A DNA stretch of 64,000 nt from JANXPZ01 sp033853925 (GTDB lineage: Bacteria > Eisenbacteria > RBG-16-71-46): positions 1 to 64,000 of the forward strand of contig JAWOLC010000057.1 in the NCBI GenBank assembly GCA_033853925.1, given 5' to 3'. The translations under genes were made by a program, and so were the position numbers. Positions 27,320 through 37,286 of this stretch are shown here, in pieces. Numbering within the stretch: the stretch's first letter is position 1; every line of letters begins with the position of its first letter. A model generated the notes under the pieces. It saw only the letters and a program-made list of their open reading frames with translations. It did no database searches and was not told where the DNA came from.

Positions 27320-28486
27320 TCAGAACTGGGAGTCTCCGCCCTCGTGGCCGCCGGCGTTCCCGTGCGGTGGCGTCAGCCCGGTGAAGTCACCGATGACCTT
27401 CGCATCATACGGCGCATACAGGCCCTTCTGCACCGTCTTCAGGTCGTAGCCGACATTGTTGCCGATTGAGCCGCCGCCGGCCAGAGGCAGCCCGTAGCTC
27501 GTGACGATCTCGCCGGCCGCGCTCACGCGGATCACCCGGTTGTTGAACTGGTCGCTGATCAACGTGTCGCCGTTGCGGAGGCGCACGGCGCGCGTCGGCA
27601 GCGGCGCCGCAACGCTCTTCGGGTCGGTGTTGGTGACGAACTGCCACACGATCACGTCATTCTCGTTCACCTCGACCGCGCGGCTGTTCCCGGCGTCGGT
27701 AAGGAGCGTGTGGCCGTTGGGGAGGCGGCTGGCGAAGGCCACCGCCCCGACCGTGCCCCCCGCCGTGAACGTCCTCACGACCTGGTGATCGCGCGTCACC
27801 TCGATCGCGCGGTTGTTGTTCTCGTCCGCGATCAGCACGTGGCCGTTCTCGAGCAGCTCGGCCGAGTTCGGGCTGTTGAGCTGGTCCGCCGGGTTGGTGT
27901 TCGGGCCCGGGTACTGCCAGACGATCCGCTTCGCCCGGGTTACCTCGATCACCCGCTGGTTGCCCTGGTCGGTGATGAGCACGTGTCCGTCGGGAAGGTA
28001 AGTGCACTGGACCGGCGTGTTGAGCTGGTCGGGACCCGAGCCGGTGACGCCGAAGGTGCCGTACTGCCAGATGATGTGGCCGTCTGGGCTCACCAGGATG
28101 ACGCGGTTGTCCGGCTGGCCGCCCGGACTCTGCGGGATCACGCCCGGGGGCGTGCCGGTTCCCGCCATGAGCGTCAGCGCCCCGACGCGCTCGGCGTCGT
28201 TCGTGCCGATGATCGACTTCGCCGTGAAGTCGTTCGGACCGAGCCCGAACGACCAGACGATGTCGCCGGCGGGATCGACCTCGACCACGCGGTTGTTGAA
28301 CTGGTCGGCGATCAGGACGTTGCCGGGCGCGTTGAAGTGGCCCGAGGGCCGGTGGTCCCCGGGCATCGTGGCGCGGGCGAGCACCGGCGCCTGCGCCAGA
28401 GGCGACGTCGGCATGTTCTGCTTCGAGCACCCGGCCGCGAGAACGAGCGCGCCGGCCATCACGAGGAGAGCGAGTCGCTGTGACAT
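27320..28486 (-). CDS. Beta-propeller lipoprotein
   Basis: A 388-residue lipoprotein with lipobox LAAGC (Cys20). The mature part is built from about six to seven repeats of 45-50 residues of the form NGHVLIADxxNNRxxEVxxxxxIVWxF (for example GNVLIADQFNNRVVEV, DGHVLITDQGNQRVIEV, NGHVLIADENNNRAIEV, NGDTLISDQFNNRVIRV), which is an NHL/PQQ-like beta-propeller. The first blade starts around residue 50. Such propellers bind ligands or proteins or act as enzymes such as lyases and arylsulfotransferases; no catalytic residues can be assigned. The start ATG gives the signal peptide directly. Single gene on its strand. Confidence 0.82.
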   Translation of the reverse strand: MSQRLALLVMAGALVLAAGCSKQNMPTSPLAQAPVLARATMPGDHRPSGHFNAPGNVLIADQFNNRVVEVDPAGDIVWSFGLGPNDFTAKSIIGTNDAERVGALTLMAGTGTPPGVIPQSPGGQPDNRVILVSPDGHIIWQYGTFGVTGSGPDQLNTPVQCTYLPDGHVLITDQGNQRVIEVTRAKRIVWQYPGPNTNPADQLNSPNSAELLENGHVLIADENNNRAIEVTRDHQVVRTFTAGGTVGAVAFASRLPNGHTLLTDAGNSRAVEVNENDVIVWQFVTNTDPKSVAAPLPTRAVRLRNGDTLISDQFNNRVIRVSAAGEIVTSYGLPLAGGGSIGNNVGYDLKTVQKGLYAPYDAKVIGDFTGLTPPHGNAGGHEGGDSQF

Positions 28487-28717
28487 GGCAGCCTCCGGAT
28501 GGGATTCCGGCAGACCCGCGGGGGCACGGTTTCAGGCGTGGACGGCGTGGAGTGCGGCGAAGGCCCGCGGAATACCGCCCATGCTCGCCGGCGTGCAACT
28601 TATGAGGTCGCTTGCCCGCGCGATTGACACGGGGCTGCAAGGAAGTTGCCAATCCCGTCGCGAGCCGGCGCGCAGTGAAGCCTGCAGCGGAGAAGCGGAG
28701 ACCCTACTCCTCGAGCC

Positions 28718-30214
28718 TCATCCCCACTGTGAAGAAAGGGCCGCCGCCCGCCCCGCCACTGTCCCGCTCGACCACGCCCACTGGAAGTTGAATCCCCCGA
28801 GCCTGCCGTCCACGTCGAGGATCTCGCCGCAGAGGTAGATGCCGGGCGCCTTGCGTGACTCCAGCGTGCTCGGATTCACCTCGTCGAGCGCCACGCCGCC
28901 CGCCGTGACCTCGGCCTTCTCGTAGCCGAGCGTGCCGGTCACGGGCAGTGGTCGCGCGCACAACCGCTCGATGAGTGCGGCGCGATGCGCTCGATCCAGT
29001 TGGCTCGCGATCGCGGTCGCCTCCGCTCCCGCCTCCGCGCACAGCGCCACTGCCAGCCGATCTGGCAGCCTGCGCCCGAGCCACTGCCGGACCGACAACC
29101 GCGGCTCTGCCTCCGCCTCCCGCCGCAGCGCGCGGAGCAGGCCTTCCCTCGTTTCTCCCGGAACGAAGCTCGCCAGCACGGCGACCTCCGCGCTCCCATG
29201 CGCGCGGAGCCATGAGCGCGACAGATCGAGCGCGGCGGGGCCCGAGTAGCCGAAGTGCGTGAAGAGGAACGAGCCGTGTGCGATCTCGACCGCCCTCCCT
29301 CCCACTGAGAGCTTCAGATCCACGTCGGCCGACAGCCCCTGGAGCTGCGCGCAGAGGGGATCCGCCGCCGTGAGAGGTGTGAGTCCAGGCACGGGTGGCA
29401 CGATGGTGTGCCCCAGCGCGCCGGCGAGTGCGTAGCCCGTCCCATCGCTGCCCGTGCGCGGGAACGAGAGCCCTCCGCTCGCGAGGATCACGGCCTCGGC
29501 CTCGAGCCAGCTCTCTGGAGTCTCCTCGCGCAACGGCCATTCGGATCCACCGTACCCGTGAGCCGCGGGCGAGAAGTCGGCGCTCGCCGTCATCCTCCGA
29601 ATCCCGAGCCGCCAGCGGCCGCGGGGCGCCGCGCGAGTGGATCCGCTGCCCGGAGCCACCGTGCCAGCGCCTTTCCCAGACCGGCGCTCCTGCACTGTCG
29701 TATCAGCGCCTCTCCCGGCCCCGCGCTCCGGCGCTGTCGCGTCAGCGCCGGCCTCCGCCGCGCCGCCCTCCGCGACCGCCGCCGGAGCGCCCCTGCCTTC
29801 GCCCCCATGCTCCAACCTCACGACGCGCGCGCCCGGCACCACCTCCACGCCGGCGCGTGCCACCGCGCCGAGCAGCGCATCCAGCACGGTCTGCGCGTCA
29901 CCGCTCGCGGGGAAGTACTTGCCCGTCTCCTCGAGCACCAGCGGCACGCCCAGAGACTCGAACCAGGCCCGCGTCTGCTCGGACGAGAAGGCCCGCAGGA
30001 CACGCGCCACGACGTGCAGCGACCCGCCGTGGAAGTCGCGCGCCTCGACGACGCGATGGGTCACGTTGCAGCGCGTTCCGCCGGACATGAGGATCTTGAG
30101 GCCGATCTTGGGGTGGGCGTTCAGAAGGACGACGTGCGCTCCGGCCTCGGCGGCCCGCAGGGCGGCGGTCAGCCCCGCCGCTCCCGCGCCTATGACGGCG
30201 ACGCTGCGGCTCAT
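28718..30214 (-). CDS. BaiN/RdsA family FAD-dependent oxidoreductase with a repeat insertion
   Basis: A 498-residue flavoprotein of the HI0933/BaiN group. FAD-binding GAGAAG at 9-14, the family motif HPKIGLKILMSGGTRCNVTH at 34-53, FPASGDAQTVLDAL at 101-114, a second dinucleotide segment VILASGGLSFPRTGSDGTGY, and the C-terminal GGFNFQWAWSSG. Family members are about 400 residues; here residues 137-200 are an extra Ala/Gly/Arg-rich insertion containing two exact-length 13-residue repeats (157-169 and 170-182). Members reduce unsaturated bonds in various compounds; the substrate here is unknown. The ATG at 30214 overlaps the stop of a degenerate copy of its own 5' end. Confidence 0.87.
   Translation of the reverse strand: MSRSVAVIGAGAAGLTAALRAAEAGAHVVLLNAHPKIGLKILMSGGTRCNVTHRVVEARDFHGGSLHVVARVLRAFSSEQTRAWFESLGVPLVLEETGKYFPASGDAQTVLDALLGAVARAGVEVVPGARVVRLEHGGEGRGAPAAVAEGGAAEAGADATAPERGAGRGADTTVQERRSGKGAGTVAPGSGSTRAAPRGRWRLGIRRMTASADFSPAAHGYGGSEWPLREETPESWLEAEAVILASGGLSFPRTGSDGTGYALAGALGHTIVPPVPGLTPLTAADPLCAQLQGLSADVDLKLSVGGRAVEIAHGSFLFTHFGYSGPAALDLSRSWLRAHGSAEVAVLASFVPGETREGLLRALRREAEAEPRLSVRQWLGRRLPDRLAVALCAEAGAEATAIASQLDRAHRAALIERLCARPLPVTGTLGYEKAEVTAGGVALDEVNPSTLESRKAPGIYLCGEILDVDGRLGGFNFQWAWSSGTVAGRAAALSSQWG
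29669..29746 (-). repeat. Two 39-bp tandem repeats inside the flavoprotein gene
   Basis: Two adjacent 39-bp units encode ADATAPERGAGRG and ADTTVQERRSGKG (residues 157-182); a third, weaker unit follows. The repeat keeps the reading frame, so it is a coding minisatellite placed in a surface-loop-like insertion between two parts of the FAD domain. Confidence 0.7.
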
Positions 30215-30318
30215 CGGTGCGCGCTCTCTGCAGCGAACGCCAGGCTCGCCCCCGCGCCTGCGAGCCTGACCAGCGCCAGATCCGCCCCCGCGCCGACGAC
30301 CGCGACGCTGCGCCTCAT
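30211..30318 (-). pseudogene. Degenerate duplicate of the flavoprotein gene 5' end
   Basis: An open frame of 35 codons starts MRRSVAVVGAGA, nearly the same as the first residues of the flavoprotein (MSRSVAVIGAGA), then diverges and ends at a TGA that overlaps the true ATG (ATGA). Similarity covers roughly 27 bp before to 36 bp after the start codon, offset by 104 bp. A third, weaker copy of the GTCGCCGTCAT core starts near 30371. It is a local tandem duplication of the gene start, not a functional enzyme; it could act as a leader peptide by translational coupling. Confidence 0.55.
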
Positions 30319-30465
30319 CGGCGGGGCCCTCTGCGCCGTGCGCCACGGCCGCCCGCGACCATGACGGCGACACCCCGTCTCTTCGTTGGGCGCACCCGTC
30401 TGCTCATGAGGAACGAGGGTCCGGCGCAGTCACTCGCGACGGCGACTCCCTGGCCTCGCGCATCC

Positions 30466-31956
30466 CTACGCCAGCCGCCAGAAGTCCCCCTCGCGCGCCG
30501 CCCGCCCTTCGCCCTCGAGCTTTAGCAGGTGCGCGAGCAGCGAGCGCTCGGCGTAGCCCCACAGCTCGGCGGGCGTGTCTCGATAGACGCGCTCGACCAG
30601 CGCGGGGAGCTGCTGCGGCAGGTCGCTCAGCGCGCCGAGCACCAGGGTCTGCCGCTTGAGCCGGTGCTCGAGCAGCCCGCGGATGCGCCGCGGTCCAGCC
30701 CCCTGCGGCGCGCCGTGCGCCGGAAACACCGCGTCGATCGGCTCGCCGAGGAGCCGCTCCAGCGAGGCGATGTAGGCGCGCATGTCGCCTTCGGGGGGGT
30801 CGATGATGACCGAGCCCCGGCCGCCGGGCACCAGGTCGCCGCAGAAGAGCGACTTCGTGCGCTCGTGCAGGAAGCAGAGCTGCCCGGGCGCGTGCCCGGG
30901 CGTGTGCAGCACGCGCAGCTCCCAGTCGCCGAGCCCGGGGGCGAGCCGCACGACGTCGCCTTCCTTCAGCGTCTGGTCCACGGGCAGGTGGCGCGCGGTC
31001 TCGGCGTGCGCGGCGACGGGCACGCGCCAGCGCTGCTTCACCGCCTGCAGCCCCGCCGTGTGATCGAGGTGATGGTGCGTGAGCAGGATCAACTTGAGCT
31101 TCCGCCCCTCGGCGCCGAGGGTCTCGATCAGCGTGAACAGCGAGTCCAGCTCGGCGACGTCGGCGCCGCCCGGGTCCACGAGCGCCATCTCCCGCTCGCC
31201 GATCAGGTAGGCGTTCGTGTGGGTCGCGGGCGGCAGGGGCCGCGTCTTCATGGGGTGCAGCACGACGCCCCACTTCAGCTCGATGCGCCGCACGGGATAC
31301 GAGGCCAGCTCGGGCCCCTCGGCGAGGCGCTCGGCCAGTCCCTCCTCGCCGGCCGCGAGCGCGAGCAGCGCGTGCAGCACGGGTGGCGCGAAGGTGGCCG
31401 TGCCCTGATGATAACGGTCGAGCGCCGCCAGCGGGCGGATCCACTCCCCCGAAGCCAGCTCGCCCGGGCGCACGTCGGGCTCCTGCCCTTCGCCCAGGCG
31501 CGCCAGGAAGTAGGTGGTGTCGAAGCGCAGCGGCGTGAACGGCGGCGTGTGCCAGCGGCCGGCGAAGGCGAGGCCGCGCGCGTGGAAGCGCCAGCCGCAC
31601 TCCCAGGCCAACGCGGGGAAGGTGGCCACGCCCGTCACGAGCCGCCGACGCGCCTCGAGCCGCCGCTCGGGCGTGCACCGGGTCGCGGCCTCGAGCGCCA
31701 CGAGCACGCCCGCCTCCTCGAAGGCCTCCCGGATCGCGCAGGCGAGGAGCACGCGCTCGGCGTCGTCCCGGGCGCCCTCGACGGGCAGCTCCGAGTCCTC
31801 GGGCTCGATGGCGCCGCCGATGAAGGCGTCGGTCCCGGGCATGTGAGCCACAGCGTCGCCGCGGCGGACCCACCAGGTCTCGAGATCGTCCCCGTGCCCG
31901 CGGATGAGCACAACGGCGGCCGAGCCCCGGAAGCGCGCCTTCTCGGGAGTGCTCAT
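30466..31956 (-). CDS. Nudix hydrolase fused to a metallo-beta-lactamase fold protein
   Basis: A 496-residue two-domain enzyme. N-terminal Nudix domain (about 9-190) with a Nudix box half REAFEEAGV at 76-84 and GG at 47-48; there is an insertion between the two halves of the box, as in the NUDT19-like group. C-terminal metallo-beta-lactamase domain (about 225-400) with HHHLDH at 294-299 and TPGHAPG, then a winged-helix tail (about 430-496) as in LACTB2-type hydrolases. Both halves would hydrolyse phosphorylated or ester substrates such as CoA derivatives, which is inference. The ATG is only 6 bp after an extended -10 box, so the mRNA may be leaderless. Confidence 0.87.
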   Translation of the reverse strand: MSTPEKARFRGSAAVVLIRGHGDDLETWWVRRGDAVAHMPGTDAFIGGAIEPEDSELPVEGARDDAERVLLACAIREAFEEAGVLVALEAATRCTPERRLEARRRLVTGVATFPALAWECGWRFHARGLAFAGRWHTPPFTPLRFDTTYFLARLGEGQEPDVRPGELASGEWIRPLAALDRYHQGTATFAPPVLHALLALAAGEEGLAERLAEGPELASYPVRRIELKWGVVLHPMKTRPLPPATHTNAYLIGEREMALVDPGGADVAELDSLFTLIETLGAEGRKLKLILLTHHHLDHTAGLQAVKQRWRVPVAAHAETARHLPVDQTLKEGDVVRLAPGLGDWELRVLHTPGHAPGQLCFLHERTKSLFCGDLVPGGRGSVIIDPPEGDMRAYIASLERLLGEPIDAVFPAHGAPQGAGPRRIRGLLEHRLKRQTLVLGALSDLPQQLPALVERVYRDTPAELWGYAERSLLAHLLKLEGEGRAAREGDFWRLA

Positions 31957-31962
31957 GCCCGC

Positions 31963-31968
31963 AGCCTA
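31963..31968 (-). promoter_or_regulatory. Extended -10 box of the Nudix-MBL gene
   Basis: On the minus strand TGGTAGGCT gives an extended -10 (TAGGCT, 31963-31968) with no clear -35. It ends 6 bp before the ATG at 31956, so transcription would begin at or within a base or two of the start codon. Confidence 0.45.
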
Positions 31969-32193
31969 CCACCGGCCGCAGGCCAGGAACACAGGCCGCT
32001 GCGCCCGCAAGCGATTCATATTCCGGCCGGCGGCAGACGTCTCTCCCGGCCTTCGCCGGCCGGCTCATCGCCCGGCGTTTCCCTCAAGAAGGACCGGCAA
32101 ACGGCCGAAAACCCCCAGGAAATCGCCTCGTCGGCATCCGGTCTCCCCCCGGGGCGCGCCGATGCCGTCCCACCTTCGCATGGAGCGTATGGG

Positions 32194-34554
<2,361 letters not shown>

Positions 34555-34575
34555 GAGCCGGATCCGGCTCGCCGC

Positions 34576-35595
34576 TCAGAGGCCGAGCGCCAGCATCCGG
34601 CTCACCAGCCGCTCGATGTCCGCGCGACCCTCGAGGCGCACGCCCAGCTCGCGCGCCAGGGCGCCCAGGTGGCGGCTCAGGAAGTGCAGCTCCGTCGCCG
34701 TCGTGTCGTGCCCCTCGAACGGCCCGTCCAGCCGCGACGCGCTCACGCGCGCGACCAGCTCCTCCAGGAAGCGGGCGACGCCGGCCATCTTCGCGTAGTT
34801 CAGGCGATCGGGCGTGTCGGTCTCCCGGTGGTAGTGCTCCCAGTGCCCGCAGGAAAGGAAGAGATACGGCCGGCGCCGGATCCGGAACACGTGGTGGTCG
34901 CTCAGGTCGTAGCCGAATGGCGTGATGTAGCGGTTGAGGGTGGGCACGAAGCGCAGCCCGCCCGCGCAGTCGCGCAGCGCCGCCTCGAGCCCCGGGTCGC
35001 TCTCCATGCCGGTGACGAAGAGCAGGTCCTCGAGTCCCTCGACCGGCACGTCGTGCCCCACCAGGTCGAGCACGATGGCGCAGTGGATCGCGTCGCGGCG
35101 CTGCCGGTCGTAGAACCAGGTCGAGCCCATCAGGGGCCGGAGCCAGTAGGGCGGCTCCTCGGCGTCGAAGAAGGCGAAGAGAAGCGGGCGCTCGAGCGCG
35201 CGGCGGCGCAGCGGCTCGACCAGCGCCAACAGGATGGCGATGGCCGCGGCGTTGTCGTCGGCGCCGGGCTGGGAGCCGCAGGTGTCGTAGTGGGCGGCGA
35301 GGAGCACCGGGGCCTCCGCGGAAGCCCGGCCGGGGAGCCGGCCGACGAGGTTCACGAGCCGCGGCTCGCCATTCCCCTCGTCCCCGGCCCGGCCCGCCGC
35401 GCCGAGGAGCCCGGCGAGCCAGCCCCGTGGCGGCGAGTAGGGCAGCTCGAAGGACCCGCCCGCGTAGGGCTCGAGGCCCTCTTCCGCCAGCCGGCGCACG
35501 AGCCAGGCTCGCGCGGCCTCGTGCCCCAGCGAGCCCACCTCGCGCTCGCCGGGCGCACACAGCGCCTCCACGTCGAGCACGAGCGAGTCGATCAC
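34576..35595 (-). CDS. M28 family metallopeptidase
   Basis: A 339-residue M28-type (aminopeptidase Y/glutaminyl cyclase-like) zinc enzyme. Metal ligands are seen in AHYDT (His102), GADDNAA (Asp113/114), FFDAEEPP (Glu147/148) and the late LSDHHVF histidine. It lacks a signal peptide, so it is cytoplasmic or exported in an unusual way. The sequence GSTWFYDR before the third ligand is similar to bacterial glutaminyl cyclases of the M28 fold, so a cyclotransferase is an alternative. Start is a GTG at 35595; a candidate extended -10 box (TGCTACCTT) lies at 35679-35684. The gene converges on the histidine kinase gene with 21 bp between the stops. Confidence 0.82.
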   Translation of the reverse strand: MIDSLVLDVEALCAPGEREVGSLGHEAARAWLVRRLAEEGLEPYAGGSFELPYSPPRGWLAGLLGAAGRAGDEGNGEPRLVNLVGRLPGRASAEAPVLLAAHYDTCGSQPGADDNAAAIAILLALVEPLRRRALERPLLFAFFDAEEPPYWLRPLMGSTWFYDRQRRDAIHCAIVLDLVGHDVPVEGLEDLLFVTGMESDPGLEAALRDCAGGLRFVPTLNRYITPFGYDLSDHHVFRIRRRPYLFLSCGHWEHYHRETDTPDRLNYAKMAGVARFLEELVARVSASRLDGPFEGHDTTATELHFLSRHLGALARELGVRLEGRADIERLVSRMLALGL

Positions 35596-35678
35596 GCGGC
35601 CCTCCGAGCGAAACGCCCCTCACCCCGAGGGCGGAGCGAGTGGTCGCCGCTTCGCCGCTCGGCGGCGGGAGCCCGGCC

Positions 35679-35684
35679 AAGGTA
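35679..35684 (-). promoter_or_regulatory. Possible extended -10 box of the M28 gene
   Basis: Minus-strand TGCTACCTT contains a TG extension and TACCTT at 35679-35684, about 84 bp before the GTG. The GTGCTA core recurs before the genes at 47708 and 60433. No clear -35. Confidence 0.35.
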
Positions 35685-35782
35685 GCACGATTCCCGCGGG
35701 CCGGGGGGCACGGCCGCGTGGCGTGTTGTGCGTGGCGCGAAGGCCTTGGCCCCGCGAGGGCGGGGCGCGCGCATCGGCGCCT

Positions 35783-35812
35783 GGCGCCTCGCTCGCCGCA
35801 CAGCGAGGCGCC
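35783..35812 (-). terminator. 10-bp hairpin after the HD-GYP gene
   Basis: Perfect arms GGCGCCTCGC (35783-35792) and GCGAGGCGCC (35803-35812), loop 10 nt, about 30 bp after the stop of the HD-GYP gene. It overlaps a 28-bp repeat shared with the 3' flank of the lat gene. Confidence 0.5.
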
Positions 35813-35818
35813 ACCGGC
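35791..35818. repeat. 28-bp intergenic repeat, copy 1
   Basis: This stretch matches 39221-39248 at 25 of 28 positions on the same strand. Both copies lie just beyond the 3' end of a minus-strand gene and overlap a hairpin. Confidence 0.4.
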
Positions 35819-35843
35819 GCGCCGAGGCTCGGCGGGCGCGGGC

Positions 35844-37286
35844 TCAGGCGGCGAGGAGCGCTCCCACGTCCACGCCCAGCTCGTCGGGCCCCAGCACGCG
35901 CAGCACCCTCTCCTGCTCGGGCATGGGATCCCAGATCTCGGGGCTGTCGGGGAGCGGGCTCGAGCCGTCGGGGCGACGCAGCACGCGGCAGTGCGGCCGG
36001 CCGGGGTCCCGAGGGTTCGGGCTCAGGCTCAGCACGACATGCCCCGAGCCGGTGAGCATCACCGTGCCGGCCGGGTACGCTCCCACGGTCCGCACCAGGC
36101 CCCACACCGCCGCCGCGTCGAAGCGGTGGCGCTCCGGGCCCGTCAGCAGGCGGAGGCCCTCGTAGGTCGTGAGCGGGCGCTTCCGGTAGGCCCGGTGCGA
36201 GGTGACGGCGTCGAAGAAGTCCGCCACCGCCACGATGCGCGCCAAGGTGGACGGCGCGCCCCGTCCGCTGGACTTCGGGTATCCGCTCCGATCCACGTGC
36301 ACGTGGTGCTCGAGGGCGACGCGCATGGAATCGAGCGACAGCGTGGACAGCGCGGGCAGCCGGGCGATCATCTTCGCGCCTTCCAGGGGATGGCGGTGGA
36401 TGAGGACCCACTCCTCGGGGCCCAGGACGCCGGGCTTCTGCAGGACGGCGGAGGGCACCGCCAGCTTTCCCAGATCGTGCAGCAGCGCGGCCACGCCCAG
36501 CGTGGCCAGCGCCTGGCGGGGGAAGCCGAGGATCTGGCCGATGCCGATCGAGAGCACGCTGACGTTGACGCAGTGGGCGTACGTGTACTCGTCGTGGTCC
36601 TTGAGCGCCGTGAGCCCGAGGATCGAGTACTCGTCCTTCAGCACGCTGTCCACGACGGGCTGGACCAGGCGGCGCGCCAGGTGGAGGGCCGGTCGGCCGG
36701 TCTGGGCCGCGCTCGCGACGAGGTGCTGCGTGCCCTTGACGGCCCGCCAGTACGTGCGGCGCGCCCGCTGGCGCTCGCCGTCGCTGCCCGGCTCGTCGGC
36801 CACCGCGCACCGGGCCCGGGCGCCCAGGTCGCGCGCCAGCACGGGCACGATGTGCAGGATGCCGAGCGCCCGCGCCTCCTCGGGCAGCCGCTCGCCGCGC
36901 GCTCCGTCCCGCGCCGCCAGGAAGAGCTTGAGGAACGTCTCCAGCTCCGCGGTCGCGAGCCCCGACGTGAAGCGCAGGCCGCTCAGGGCGCGGATCTCGA
37001 ATTCGGACATCAAGGAGCGGTAGAGATGCACCTGCGTGTCGCCGGGCTTGAGACGGGCGCCGTTCAGGTAGAAGTAGTCGCCCATGCCGAGCAGCTCGAC
37101 CTCGTCCTCCATCGCCGCGAGGATCACGCTCAGCAGGCCCTGGATCTGCTCGCGCAGGGTCTGGTTCGAGCTGTCGTAGAGCCGGAGGCTGCGCAACACC
37201 CCGTGCAGGGCGACGAGGAGCCTCGGCCCCAGCCGGGCTCCCGGCTCGCCGTCGCCCGGCGCGAGCGGAGAGAGGGGCTCAGCCAT
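35844..37286 (-). CDS. HD-GYP domain protein, possible c-di-GMP phosphodiesterase
   Basis: A 480-residue soluble protein. N-terminal domain of about 150 residues with RLYDSSN (35-41) and YLNGARL (73-79) is shared with the upstream HEAT gene. The C-terminal half is an HD-GYP domain with HD at 270-271 (LLHDLGKLA), later metal-site residues and the GYP motif at 335-337. The usual HHExxDGxGYP reads HHVHVDRSGYP, so the Glu and one Gly are changed and activity on c-di-GMP is uncertain. A C-terminal extension (about 400-480) follows. It overlaps the HEAT gene by 8 bp, so the two are co-translated and probably act together. Confidence 0.83.
   Translation of the reverse strand: MAEPLSPLAPGDGEPGARLGPRLLVALHGVLRSLRLYDSSNQTLREQIQGLLSVILAAMEDEVELLGMGDYFYLNGARLKPGDTQVHLYRSLMSEFEIRALSGLRFTSGLATAELETFLKLFLAARDGARGERLPEEARALGILHIVPVLARDLGARARCAVADEPGSDGERQRARRTYWRAVKGTQHLVASAAQTGRPALHLARRLVQPVVDSVLKDEYSILGLTALKDHDEYTYAHCVNVSVLSIGIGQILGFPRQALATLGVAALLHDLGKLAVPSAVLQKPGVLGPEEWVLIHRHPLEGAKMIARLPALSTLSLDSMRVALEHHVHVDRSGYPKSSGRGAPSTLARIVAVADFFDAVTSHRAYRKRPLTTYEGLRLLTGPERHRFDAAAVWGLVRTVGAYPAGTVMLTGSGHVVLSLSPNPRDPGRPHCRVLRRPDGSSPLPDSPEIWDPMPEQERVLRVLGPDELGVDVGALLAA

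Noticed and set aside
28627..28650. Perfect TTGACA on the plus strand
   Set aside because: No -10 hexamer at 16-18 bp and no plus-strand gene nearby.
30529..32193. Open frame extending the histidine kinase upstream
   Set aside because: It is antisense to the Nudix-MBL gene and passes through the divergent promoter region.
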